From Jaenimonas drosophilae (Eukaryota; Euglenozoa; Kinetoplastea; Trypanosomatida; Trypanosomatidae), in contig JASAON010001656.1 in assembly GCA_030849065.1 (NCBI GenBank), forward strand, positions 172,536 through 236,535: 64,000 bases of DNA. Direction: 5' to 3'. The translations under genes were made by a program, and so were the position numbers. A model generated the notes under the pieces. The model searched no databases. It saw only the letters and a program-made list of their open reading frames with translations, and was not told the DNA's origin. Below are positions 10,306 through 19,640 of the stretch, one piece after another; within the stretch, counting starts at the first letter, position 1, and each line of letters opens with the position of its first letter.

Positions 10306-11123
10306 TCACCACAATACGCGTCGTTCGCGTTAAGGAAAGGTTGGGACTGCTGCAGCTTGAGGCCGCAGTGAATGATGGCCTTTATAATGAAGATACAATA
10401 GAGTGATGGTGCTTTATGTTACACATCCACACACAACACAAAACACACAGCACGTACCTGCTCCACGTCGTAGGCACAGGGGAGAGGTCAGATGGAGTCA
10501 CGCAGCCGTAGAATCCGCCACAAAGGATAGGCGTGGGAGCGTGCCCCTCTACAGAAGATCACGCCACCAAAGATAACAAGTCGCCACAGCGGGCGGAGGT
10601 TGGGCTGAGTTAGGAGTGAAGAATGTGGCCGCCACAAAAATTGAAGATATTGAGTGAAGAAGTGATGCTATGTTTGGCTCTACGACATCTCTATACTTGT
10701 GTACGTGTGTTGGCGTACGGGGCTACAAAGTACGCTGGATAGCTCTCTCCAACGTGTTTTAAGAGAGGCAGAAGGAGTCCACGGGTGAGGGTGGGAGCAC
10801 CAGTCTGTGCTCCAAATGGTTCCTTATGAAAACTGAGAGAAGAGAAGCAGAGGAGACACCTGAGTGATACGTGATGAATAGGGCACCAGCATAATGATGG
10901 CAGACATGGATTGTTGGGGGGGGGGGTTGAAAGGTGAGAAGAGAGGGCACCCAAATGAGTGGGCGGAACCACTCACTGCGTGGCAGGCATGAGCCCATCA
11001 CAGAAGCAAGTGATTGAGCGGTACAGTATCACAGCAAACAGCTGTTTCAGACATGATAGGTGAAACGTATACAGAGGTGAAGCCAATCGCGGGCATGGAT
11101 ATGAGAGGAGGAAGGGTATGGGA
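10306..11123. other. Intergenic region with an 11-G run
   Basis: No gene recognised in about 0.8 kb. It contains a CA-rich stretch at 10420-10455 and an uninterrupted run of 11 G on the plus strand (10916-10926; C11 in the transcript). Short frames on either strand are low complexity and unconvincing. Confidence 0.55.
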
Positions 11124-13361
11124 TCATCCTGCTCGACGTTGAAGGCGCGTGATGCCTTCATAGGTGGTTGGATGCGGGCGGCTAATCTCCGCACTGCCGT
11201 TCTCAGGACCACTCTCCACGGGAATGAACTGCTGACTGAAGGAGGTCGCCACGGAAGATTCCAGCTCCCACGCATCCACCCCTCCCTCGAAGTCACCGGC
11301 CTCCTCCGCACAGTGGGGGAGGCCCATATTGTCGCGGAGGGCAGTCTCCGCGGATGGGGTGGGGGTCAACGTTGGCGGCGCTTGACGCTCTCCCCTTCGC
11401 GGGGGCAGAAGAAGATCATCTGCGGCCCAAGTTGTTGTGACGGCGGTGGTGGCCGGCTTCTTCTCCGCCTCACAAACGGGCTCGTGGGTGCTGTCGTCGG
11501 AGGCACCTGCAGAGATGCTGCGACCTCGCGCCCCAATGTTGATGACGGTAGCGAGGCCTTCGTTCTTGGGAGAGGGATGCAGGTGCGGGCTAGAGTTGTG
11601 CTGCGGCTCTGCAGGCTCCCGTAGCACAGGCGTCGCCCCAATCTTGCGGCTCATTGCGTCGTCGCCTTCATAATCCGAAGATGATGAAGGCGGTGTTGCT
11701 CCACGAGACGTCGCTCGACGAGCAGGTGCCATGGGCGTGGTGAAGAGATCTCGCCCCTCCTCACCCAGCAGTGCACGCAGGTGCCTCATGTGCCTCGCCA
11801 CGCTTGATACAACGCTGGCATCACCCTCACCACCCTGAGCAGACGATGACTCCTCGCTAGCAGCACACTCCGACCCAGAATCACTTGCGCCAGAACGAAG
11901 ATGAGGCTGGCAAGACGGTCCGCCATCCTCCTTTCCAGTGGAAGCAGCTTGCTTGCCGTGGTCCGCCGGCAGCGACAACTCCGCCGTACTTCCCTCACGT
12001 CTCCGTGGCTTCTCACTGGGCGACTGCAGCACACGCCATCGCCGTGCGAGACCGTCGGCGGAGATGCGTGGAGCGGCCAAGGAGTTGGCGTGGAGCAGCG
12101 TTCCTCGTGGCAGCAACCCAAGCGGCAAGTCATCATGGAGGGCAACGCCATTCCCCACCAACTCAAGCAGCTCCACCGGGATGCCTCGCTGCCGCTCCAC
12201 CTCCCTCTTGCAGTCCCCAACAGTCATTTGGTTCAGCCTCGCAACGGGAACGACGAGGCGGATGAAGTTGCGGCCATCCATGGAGTCAGTAGATGGGCAT
12301 CGAGGGTCCGCGTGGTGTATTGTCAGTGACGGGCTCTCGCTACGGCGGTGTGAGGCAGAGAGCATTACACTCCCCTCCATCACAATGATGATGGACTCCA
12401 TATCAGTCTGCTCCACTCCATAGAGAAGCTGCACGCCACCATGGTCTTCGTGTCCCGCCGCTGTTCTGGAAGGCTGCACGGATGCGGGCGTCGGTGAAGG
12501 AGTATGGGCCACGGGTGCACTCCATGAGGTTGGCAGGGGTGCCCGTGACGAAGAAGAGGGGAAGGCCCCTACCTTCCTTCGAGGAGCCTCCACGGTGGAG
12601 GATGAGTGGCCCAAGCACGGGGGCTCCAGCAAGGGGGTCGCTGTGGTATGGGCCCCAATGCTGCGCCGTCCAGCAGAACTCATGGAGGGACGTGGCGGTG
12701 ATGGCTGTGAGCGGGGCTCCACAAGGTCCTCGTGAGAGGGAGCGCGGATGGAAGCACGTCCGGCGCCAGGCCAAACGCTCCGCGGAAGAGGAGAAGGCGT
12801 GAAGGCTGGACGGGAGTCAATCCGCTGCTCCATCGGGGTCGCCACCGCAACTCCTTCAGTTGCAGGATTCAGCACGGCGCTGTTGTTAGTGCTGACGTGG
12901 CTGTGCCGAGCCTCCGGCTGGCTCTCGGCCCCGCTGCGTCGGCTATGACGCGAGCTGTGGCGATGGTGGCCACCATGGTGTTCGTGGCGGCTTCGATGGC
13001 GGCGAGAGCTACTCGCGGTGCGGTAAGCCGACGACGCAGAGGCAGTCGCCTTCTCCTCTGTGAGGTACTCCGGCGGGGGAAGACGTGTGGGGCCCCGGCG
13101 CGGTGGGACGTGTGCCGGAGGTTCTCGTGATGCATCGGGGGCCATGGGACTCAGACTACGCGCACCACGAGTGGGGGGTCCTCCGTACGCTAATACAGCC
13201 TCTCGTCGTGCACGTCCTGCCTCAGTAGCGCGCGCCACAGCCTGACGCTCTGAGAGTGAGTTGGGCATCGCACTTCCATAATAGGAAGCCTCCCTCCTGG
13301 AGCTAGACTTGGTCTGCCTCGGGGCAGATGCCCGTTGTGGTTGTGGGGCAGCAGTGGTCAT
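11124..13361 (-). CDS. Disordered protein with a ubiquitin-like domain
   Basis: A 745-residue protein, mostly low complexity (Ser, Pro, Arg, His rich; His/Arg-rich near residues 115-145). In the middle, about residues 360-430, is a ubiquitin-like fold: RNFIRLVVPVARLNQM, then TVGDCKREVERQRGIPVELL and LVGNGVALHDDLPLGLLPRG. These correspond to the ubiquitin pattern of strand, TVxDLKxxIxxxxGIPxxxQxL, then the xGxxLxDxxxLxxxxIxxGxxL segment. No C-terminal Gly-Gly follows, so it is an integral domain and not a processed modifier. Such domains often bind the proteasome or ubiquitin receptors, but there is no second domain to show the pathway. The full frame begins two codons upstream at TTG; I use the ATG at 13361. 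Confidence 0.7.
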   Translation of the reverse strand: MTTAAPQPQRASAPRQTKSSSRREASYYGSAMPNSLSERQAVARATEAGRARREAVLAYGGPPTRGARSLSPMAPDASREPPAHVPPRRGPTRLPPPEYLTEEKATASASSAYRTASSSRRHRSRHEHHGGHHRHSSRHSRRSGAESQPEARHSHVSTNNSAVLNPATEGVAVATPMEQRIDSRPAFTPSPLPRSVWPGAGRASIRAPSHEDLVEPRSQPSPPRPSMSSAGRRSIGAHTTATPLLEPPCLGHSSSTVEAPRRKVGAFPSSSSRAPLPTSWSAPVAHTPSPTPASVQPSRTAAGHEDHGGVQLLYGVEQTDMESIIIVMEGSVMLSASHRRSESPSLTIHHADPRCPSTDSMDGRNFIRLVVPVARLNQMTVGDCKREVERQRGIPVELLELVGNGVALHDDLPLGLLPRGTLLHANSLAAPRISADGLARRWRVLQSPSEKPRRREGSTAELSLPADHGKQAASTGKEDGGPSCQPHLRSGASDSGSECAASEESSSAQGGEGDASVVSSVARHMRHLRALLGEEGRDLFTTPMAPARRATSRGATPPSSSSDYEGDDAMSRKIGATPVLREPAEPQHNSSPHLHPSPKNEGLATVINIGARGRSISAGASDDSTHEPVCEAEKKPATTAVTTTWAADDLLLPPRRGERQAPPTLTPTPSAETALRDNMGLPHCAEEAGDFEGGVDAWELESSVATSFSQQFIPVESGPENGSAEISRPHPTTYEGITRLQRRAG

Positions 13362-13828
13362 GGGCAATGACGATCCTCGTCAGCTTTTGGACTACGCTAT
13401 TGTGCTGTTTGGGTATGCAACCGGAGATCCAGAGAAACTCCGTACACAAGGCTGCAGTCGCCCGCGTCCTTCTTGTGTTTCGGCCCACTTGTCGCGTGAG
13501 GACTGACGTGGTGCTCTGAGAAGTGCAAGCAACAACCATGAAGAGGGAAAGAAATTGCGAAGAGGTGTGGCATGAATGAGCAGTGATGCATCTCGCACAC
13601 AAGAAAAGAATCGAGCGTCCACCGCAATCGGTTGTTGGCCCGCTGACACAAAGTTTGTTGCGAAACGGCGAATTCATCCCTGCAATGGATGTATTCTCAG
13701 GAGATGGGCTCCTGATGTTGTGTGGGGATCCAATAAAAGAGCGACCGAGTGCATTCAAGACAACGAGCGGTATGTGGCTCCGGCAGCACAGCAAAAGGGG
13801 GGAGGGGGGAGAATACAGGGCAGGGCCG
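13362..13828. other. Intergenic region, VPS4 3' UTR
   Basis: No gene seen. Just downstream of the VPS4 stop the transcript strand carries a C-rich tract (complement of the G runs at 13797-13811). No clear splice acceptor could be placed for the next gene. Confidence 0.5.
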
Positions 13829-15160
13829 CTATCCCTCTTGGCCAAAGCTTTTCGTGAAATCGTCGTACTGGGCAATATCAGACTCACGCACGGATGGTCG
13901 GGTGGTGCGAAGAGACTTGATAAAGTCTGCCATCGTCGCTGGGAGCGGCAGAAGGTACTCCGGCTCTTTGATGTCCAAGGCCCGCATGGGAAAAGCGGCA
14001 GGATCTCCAGGAGAGCACGGAACCAACCTGGTATCAATGGTTCGCGTGGGGTCTTTTGGATCGGGGCCGGTGACGTGCTTGAAGTGTGTTGCCACCTGTA
14101 GAGTACGGATACACTCCATCAATGCGTTTCGAACAAGGTTCTCCATGTCGCTGCCCGAATACATCTCGGTCTTCTCACCAATAACGCGGAAGTCTTCTTC
14201 CGTCAGTGAGTGTGGGGAGTTGCCAAGATGAATCTTGAGCATCTGGCGCCTCCCTGCTTCGTCAGGAAGAGGAATATAGATTCGACGCTCAAAGCGGCGA
14301 CGAATGGCATTATCCAGTCCCCATGGAATATTTGTGGCAGCAAGCACCAAAACTCCCTCTTCACCACGGCCAACACCCTGCATCTGAACCAGGAACTCCG
14401 TCTTCACTCGTCGTGAGGCATCATTCTCCGAATCGGAGCGAGCAGACACCAAGGCATCAATCTCATCCACAAAGATGATGGAGATGCGCTGTGTCTCTGC
14501 GTACGCCTCACGCGCCATCTCGAACAAATTACGAACGAGTTTCTCCGAGTCACCCAGCCAGCGGGAGAGCAAATCGGAGCTACTGACGCTGAAGAAGGAT
14601 CCCTCACCCTCGGTTGCCACAGCCTTCGCTAAGTAGGACTTACCCGTTCCAGGGGGGCCATAGAGTAGAATGCCCCGCCACGGACGACGATTGCCAGTAA
14701 ACAGCTGCGGGAACTTCATGGGGAGGATGATGGTTTCCTTGAGGGCCTCCTTTGCACCTTCTAGCCCAGCGATCTGGTCCCAGTGCACGTTGGGTTTGAT
14801 CTTTACAATGGCGCTCTCCAGCCCTCCACGCATGCGTGATTTGTCGTCGTCGTCCGTCTTGCCCTTGGTGGCAGACTTCTGACGCACAGCATCTGCATCA
14901 TTCCCTTGGTCACCTTGGTTGTCATCCTTTGCGGATTGAAGGTACTCCTTGATCTTTTCAGCCCGCTCCAACACCTCTAGTGAGCGCTTCTTGAGCATGT
15001 CCAGCTTCGTGGGGTTCTTGTTCTCATACTTGATGGCCATCTGGAAGGCGTCAAGGGCAGAGAGATAGGCTCGGTAGGCGGACTGGTAGTCCTTCGATTC
15101 GTCAAGGGCCAGTGCCTTATTGAGCATCTCCACCGCCCGAGAGACGAAGTCAACGGACAT
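13829..15160 (-). CDS. VPS4: Vacuolar protein sorting ATPase VPS4 (ESCRT-III disassembly)
   Basis: A 443-residue AAA ATPase, the usual VPS4 length. It has an N-terminal MIT domain (residues 1-75, three helices from FVSRAVEMLNKALALDES), a charged linker, and an AAA module with Walker A GPPGTGKS at 168-175, Walker B IIFVDEIDAL at 228-237 and the Arg-finger pair RRRFERR around 287-293. The C-terminal helix ends YDDFTKSFGQEG, a VPS4 hallmark. The enzyme binds ESCRT-III filaments through MIT and disassembles them with ATP during endosomal sorting and cell abscission. All catalytic residues are present. The ATG at 15160 is 100 nt downstream of a strong pyrimidine tract with CCCAG. Confidence 0.96.
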   Translation of the reverse strand: MSVDFVSRAVEMLNKALALDESKDYQSAYRAYLSALDAFQMAIKYENKNPTKLDMLKKRSLEVLERAEKIKEYLQSAKDDNQGDQGNDADAVRQKSATKGKTDDDDKSRMRGGLESAIVKIKPNVHWDQIAGLEGAKEALKETIILPMKFPQLFTGNRRPWRGILLYGPPGTGKSYLAKAVATEGEGSFFSVSSSDLLSRWLGDSEKLVRNLFEMAREAYAETQRISIIFVDEIDALVSARSDSENDASRRVKTEFLVQMQGVGRGEEGVLVLAATNIPWGLDNAIRRRFERRIYIPLPDEAGRRQMLKIHLGNSPHSLTEEDFRVIGEKTEMYSGSDMENLVRNALMECIRTLQVATHFKHVTGPDPKDPTRTIDTRLVPCSPGDPAAFPMRALDIKEPEYLLPLPATMADFIKSLRTTRPSVRESDIAQYDDFTKSFGQEG

Positions 15161-15491
15161 GGCCGTGATATGTTGTTTTGCGTTGCAACAAGTGAATACA
15201 CCAACTACACTAAACGCTGGGAGTCGCGTATGTCCTCAGTCGTACTTGATACCGACTGAGCTGGGTAAGAGAAGAGGGTTGGGATTGGATGAAGTGAGAG
15301 ATACTCATGAAGAAGCACACAATGACATCCTTGACCGTGAGGAGAGGAAAATGTTGTGTTCGACCAGTGTGGCGTGGCAGATGAATGGAATGGAGGCAGA
15401 ATAGGTCAGCAGCATGTTGCTCCTTGCAGGCAAAAAAGCGTCGAGGGACGGATGGCAACGCCCCCTTGAATGCAACAAGCGAGAGTGCCCA
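15161..15491. other. Intergenic region between the zinc-finger kinase and VPS4
   Basis: No gene seen. It contains the VPS4 splice acceptor (listed separately) and the 3' UTR of the kinase gene. Confidence 0.55.
15261..15288 (-). promoter_or_regulatory. Trans-splice acceptor for VPS4
   Basis: The minus strand reads CCCAACCCTCTTCTCTTACC then CAG, a pyrimidine tract ending in an AG at 15261-15262. The predicted 5' UTR is 100 nt. Confidence 0.65.
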
Positions 15492-16754
15492 TCACCGAAG
15501 CAAACACTGTTGCTGGAGTTCACATGCAGAAGCAAACACATCTTTTGCAGTGGGGCGATTCGTTGGCTCAATATCCAGCATGCGTAGAAGGAGATTGGCA
15601 AACTGCGCGGAGTACCCACTGACCCGTCGAATGATCTGCTGGCGTGGGAACTGCCGTGAGGTGTAGGTGTTCAGTGCCTGCTTTCCTATCATACCATCAT
15701 CAAAAGTGGCCATGTTGAACATGACGACTCCGAGAGAAAAGATGTCTGCCTTTGTAGTGACAGGGCCGCCTTTGCGAAGCATCTCTGGCGCTGCATTGAG
15801 GAAGGAGTAGGGTCGGTCATCGTGGGCATCTTCCGGCGCGCAGGTGTCAAGATCAATCAGAACCACCTGCTCTCCTTTGCTCATAAGCAAGATGTTCTCT
15901 GGCTTAACATCACGATGCACCAGTGGTGGCGAACGCGTATGGAGGTAGTCCAATACCTCGGCGATTTGTGCCACAAAGCAGCAAACATCCTTCTCCCCTA
16001 GCCTTCCGTGTGCATCGGAGATGAGGTCACGCAGGGTCCCTTCCTCGTGGTAGTCCATGGCAATTAACAGACAGTAGGGCTTGCCCGTTCCTGGCGCCGC
16101 CTCCCGCCCTTCCACGTGGCGGTAGTGAATCAGGTGCGAGTGATTCAATGTTCGGAGAATGGCCTGTGCCTCACCAAGTGCGCGTTCGTAGTGCGTGCGG
16201 TCGTCAAAATGGAGCTCCTTGCGTGCCACCAACGATCCATCTGGAGCTCTACACACGGTAAGTTTGCCCTGGCCTCCTTCCCCGAGATCTCGTACCTTGA
16301 CGAGGCCACTGAACCAACTTGACGCTTTGGCGGGCTGTAGCATACGAATTACGTCACGGTTCACCGTGATGCCTACATTCTCCGCGATGTTCCACTTGAG
16401 AGGAACGGGGCAGCATGACCGGCACCGGAGTTCTCCTTGCTCAAATGAACTAATAAGGCAGTGGAAGCAGAGCGGAACTGCACAGCGACCACAGAAGAAG
16501 CTGGGGTTCAATCCAGCAATAGCAAAACCGCATCGACCACATTGAAGGCATTGTGGTGGGCCGGACACGTGTGCCTTGTAGCAATTGATGCAACGAGCAA
16601 CAAAAAGACGCTGGCGACACTGACCCTCGACACAGCACTTGTGGCATGTTTCTACGCGGCAGACCTCACAACGGTATAGCGGATATGGAGTCTGATTAGG
16701 TGAAGCACAGGTGGAGCACGCAGACCCCACGGCATCGGTAGCGGGCAGCGACAT
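15492..16754 (-). CDS. Cys-rich zinc-finger protein kinase (NEK-like)
   Basis: A 420-residue protein from the ATG at 16754 (the frame is open 16 codons further to a TTG). Residues about 12-125 hold many CxxC pairs (CSTCASP, CEVCRVETCHKC, CINCYKAH, CLQCGRC, CGRCAVPLCFHC, CRSCC), consistent with several zinc-binding modules. A kinase domain follows: glycine loop DLGEGGQGKLTVC, lysine in VARKELHF, VHRDVKPEN, a modified DFG written DLD (VVLIDLDTCAP), and AAPEM. The lobe resembles NEK-type or related kinases. The metal-binding Asp is kept, but Phe and Gly of DFG are replaced, so activity or regulation may differ. The zinc module before a kinase may be a targeting or ubiquitin-type module; I cannot decide which. 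Confidence 0.82.
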   Translation of the reverse strand: MSLPATDAVGSACSTCASPNQTPYPLYRCEVCRVETCHKCCVEGQCRQRLFVARCINCYKAHVSGPPQCLQCGRCGFAIAGLNPSFFCGRCAVPLCFHCLISSFEQGELRCRSCCPVPLKWNIAENVGITVNRDVIRMLQPAKASSWFSGLVKVRDLGEGGQGKLTVCRAPDGSLVARKELHFDDRTHYERALGEAQAILRTLNHSHLIHYRHVEGREAAPGTGKPYCLLIAMDYHEEGTLRDLISDAHGRLGEKDVCCFVAQIAEVLDYLHTRSPPLVHRDVKPENILLMSKGEQVVLIDLDTCAPEDAHDDRPYSFLNAAPEMLRKGGPVTTKADIFSLGVVMFNMATFDDGMIGKQALNTYTSRQFPRQQIIRRVSGYSAQFANLLLRMLDIEPTNRPTAKDVFASACELQQQCLLR

Positions 16755-16807
16755 GGTCACTGCGGGAGTCGTACTAATGCGATTGGGGCGCCGCGTGGCC
16801 AATCACT

Positions 16808-16859
16808 CTTCAGGGTAGCAGGTTCGAGATATTGGAGAACAAGGAGAGAGAGAGAGAAC
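16808..16859 (-). promoter_or_regulatory. Trans-splice acceptor for the zinc-finger kinase
   Basis: The minus strand has a CT-repeat tract (about 16845-16857) followed by pyrimidine-rich sequence to an AG at 16808-16809, 53 nt before the ATG at 16754. This supports starting at 16754 instead of the upstream TTG. Confidence 0.55.
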
Positions 16860-16983
16860 GGCACGTAACTTTGCAAATACGATCCACGTGAACGTGGTAC
16901 CCAGATGAGACTACGGAGAGATTCAGAAGAGAGGAAGATGATTGTGACCCATGTTGCAACGTTCCTCTCTAAGAACATACGCT

Positions 16984-19173
16984 TCAGCTGGAACTTAGAA
17001 GAAACCCATATCGTGACTGCATCTGCTGCTGCACCTTTGCCCCGAGTGCGGGAGGCATCTTTGCTGCATTATCTGTTTCACCGGCCTGGTGTGCCAGAAG
17101 GCCAGCCTTGCCGCCCTTCAACAACAGCCCCTGTGCAGTAGTAGTTGGCCCAGAAGAGGTACCAGGCGACCGCCCCGCCTCCTCTGAAGGCAGCGCTGTC
17201 GCTGTGCACCATCGTGGATATAGGTCCTTCAACCAGGCAAGTAGCAGGCAGCCCATCACACCGTTAACGGAGGTTGATGTGTGCTCGCCCTCTTTATGCA
17301 CGGTGACAGGAGAACACGCAACGCGGACCGGACAGCCTCCCTTGGTGGCGTCATGTGTGCCAAATGCTGGGTTTAGGGATACTGCACCAGCGGGAGCTGT
17401 TGTTGGGGGAACAAAGAAGCCTCCCGGAGCGCCAGGGTTAGTACCAGCGTTGTCTTGGAGTACAGGAACGGAATCACGCTGAAGCGCCTGTGCTGCGGTG
17501 GTGTTCACGAGGGAGATGAGGAGTACGGACTCCACGAGGGTGGGGAGGATTGCCTCAACGGAACGCCCAATCTCACTACGACCGCCACGGCGGCCGCCGC
17601 CAGCTCCATGGGGGCGACCGGATGCGGCTGCCATGGCAGCAAGCGGACGTACCGTGTTGCCACCTGCGATAGCCGCCATGGAAGGTGGGCTTCCTGACTG
17701 CTGATGGGTACGATAGAGCACTTCCATCTCTTCCTCCGTCATGGCATCCGATGGTGTGCAGGTGTTGTTGGCAGCGAGGTCATTGACTATAAAGAGGTAA
17801 CTTAGGGCAAAAAAGCACAGCTCCACAAGCTTCTCATGGATCCCATGCACCTCTGGTTGGGCATCTGCGGTGGCGCCTGGTGACTCAGACAGAGCGCGGA
17901 GACGGTGGTAGTGCTGACACGCCTCAAACGCCAGCCCAACCACTCGGTCAAGCAGGAGGCTAAGTGCGTGGAGCGTACAGCCCCTGTGATCCACCACGAA
18001 GGCCATGCGCTCCGCAATGAATGACTTCGCCAGCACCACATCCCGTACTCGTGCAATGTAAGCCGGCAGCGGGGGATGTTGGTCATTGCCCGACACACGT
18101 GGAGGTGTGTCGGGGTTGGGGCAGGGTGCCTTCTCCACCTGCAATCGAAGGTCCAACATGCTTGACCATGTATCAACGCCTTCCTGGTCGAGCTCCAGCA
18201 TGATGCGGTTCTCGGCTGCCATCATCCGTGCCAGCCAATCAAGAGAGAGGGGTGGGTGAGAAGCTTTATCCGGGTTGCGGATGGCGTCCTGCAGGCAGTC
18301 CGGGCCGCAATGCGGGAGGGGCGGGGGAATCCACACCAAACCCTTCCCGCCAACCTCCATCTGGAAGGGCTCTGTGCGCCACGCCATCAACGAATCACCC
18401 TGAAGAAGGGAGTAGAGGCGCCAGCGGTAATACAGCAGACGAGGATCGTCCCACGGCGCGTTGAGGAAGTCAAAGTTGGGGTTGTTCCCCTCCCGTGTCA
18501 CAATCTCCTCCTCCGTTGTTGGTCCGCCCTGAACAACAAACATGGCAAGAAGGTCGAGGAGAATTGTCGTCCGTATGGGGAGGTCTGCAGGGACAATCTG
18601 CCGTGGAGCGTAGCTGGCAATGGTCACATCCCGCTCGCGTCGCTGACGGTTGTCGGATGGACCTCCACGTCGGCCCCCGTCACGTGGCGGCCGCGGGCCT
18701 CTTCCACCGTAGTTGGGCAGAGGCTCGGTGCGCGGCGCCTCGGGTGGGATATCAGAGTACGTCATTTCTACACCAGAGTGGGCTGGAGTGGGGTACACAT
18801 TTTCGGCATAGTTCAAATTGGGGGCGTACTCTGGCTGGGTTGCATAGCCCCTATCCATGCCCTCAAAGGACTGCCCTCTATCGCGGTCATCGCGGTGTGG
18901 CACGTAGGCGCTGTCTCGGCGGGGGTGGTGTTGGTGGTGGAACTGGCCATCATCATCGCGGCCACGACGACGTGAGCCATCGGATGGATTGTATGTCGGT
19001 TGGGGTTGTTGGCGGTAGTCCTCGTGCTGAGGTCCGTTGTAGTGCGGTGGTGTCTGGCTGGGCATGGCGGATGGCGGGTAATGGTAAGATGGCGGTGTGG
19101 GGAATACCGCTGCATCTGAAGGCGGTGCTGCGCTTCCATGGTCACCCGCGTACGAGGGTGACGGGAGCGGCAT
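16984..19173 (-). CDS. SURP-domain protein related to U2SURP/SR140 (U2 snRNP-associated)
   Basis: A 729-residue protein. The first 190 residues are Pro/Tyr/Arg/Gly-rich and disordered. Residues about 200-260 form a SURP module (LLDLLAMFVVQGGPTTEEEI, then NNPNFDFLNAPWDDPRLLYY and RWRLYSLLQGDS). This is followed by FQMEVGGKGLVWIPPPLPHC, which mirrors the conserved stretch after SURP in U2SURP (SR140). Residues about 310-470 are helical and sit where U2SURP has its CID domain. No RRM is visible before the SURP, unlike animal U2SURP. The C-terminal third is low complexity. The likely role is in U2 snRNP and branch-point recognition, relevant here mainly to trans-splicing. This is inferred from domain order, not proven. 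Confidence 0.78.
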   Translation of the reverse strand: MPLPSPSYAGDHGSAAPPSDAAVFPTPPSYHYPPSAMPSQTPPHYNGPQHEDYRQQPQPTYNPSDGSRRRGRDDDGQFHHQHHPRRDSAYVPHRDDRDRGQSFEGMDRGYATQPEYAPNLNYAENVYPTPAHSGVEMTYSDIPPEAPRTEPLPNYGGRGPRPPRDGGRRGGPSDNRQRRERDVTIASYAPRQIVPADLPIRTTILLDLLAMFVVQGGPTTEEEIVTREGNNPNFDFLNAPWDDPRLLYYRWRLYSLLQGDSLMAWRTEPFQMEVGGKGLVWIPPPLPHCGPDCLQDAIRNPDKASHPPLSLDWLARMMAAENRIMLELDQEGVDTWSSMLDLRLQVEKAPCPNPDTPPRVSGNDQHPPLPAYIARVRDVVLAKSFIAERMAFVVDHRGCTLHALSLLLDRVVGLAFEACQHYHRLRALSESPGATADAQPEVHGIHEKLVELCFFALSYLFIVNDLAANNTCTPSDAMTEEEMEVLYRTHQQSGSPPSMAAIAGGNTVRPLAAMAAASGRPHGAGGGRRGGRSEIGRSVEAILPTLVESVLLISLVNTTAAQALQRDSVPVLQDNAGTNPGAPGGFFVPPTTAPAGAVSLNPAFGTHDATKGGCPVRVACSPVTVHKEGEHTSTSVNGVMGCLLLAWLKDLYPRWCTATALPSEEAGRSPGTSSGPTTTAQGLLLKGGKAGLLAHQAGETDNAAKMPPALGAKVQQQMQSRYGFLLSSS

Positions 19174-19640
19174 GGGTGGCCGATGGAGGGGGAGTTGGTG
19201 GGAATAAGAAGTGAGATAAGGAACGGTCAGGTCGCTGAGTAGCGATCAACACGAGCCTTGTCCTAAACTTGAACTGCGGCGGTGGAGGGAGGTAGTGGCG
19301 TTGCGCACAAACCACCGAAGGGGATGGGGTGGAAGATAGGCATGAAGGTGATGTTGGTAGAGGGAAGGTTGTGTTTTTTTTGGAGGGAAGGGAGTCAGAC
19401 ACAAAGGCACATACTCTTGTGCGAAATGAGACTCACTCCCCACACACACGATGCAGGTGTCACACTCGCAAGCATCATTCCTCTCATTGAGTTGATGGAT
19501 GTTCCTCACAAGAATACTCATGAGTAGCCTTCATCCGCATACGCACACAAACAACAACAACAACAACAACACACACGAAGACAGCTTCACATCATGGAAG
19601 CATAATATCAGCCACAACATCCAGCAAACTTCACCCCATC
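19174..19640. other. Intergenic region between the SURP gene and COG4
   Basis: No gene seen. It contains the acceptor for the SURP gene, a T8 run at about 19374-19381 and a (CAA)n microsatellite at about 19549-19570. Confidence 0.55.
19274..19300 (-). promoter_or_regulatory. Trans-splice acceptor for the SURP gene
   Basis: The minus strand reads CTACCTCCCTCCACCGCCGC followed by AG at 19274-19275, 100 nt before the ATG. Confidence 0.5.

Noticed and set aside
16815..16835. GGTTCGA sequence resembling a tRNA B box
   Set aside because: There is no matching CC arm, no A box and no foldable cloverleaf. Similar GGTTCGA-like words near 35150 and 39683 fail for the same reason.
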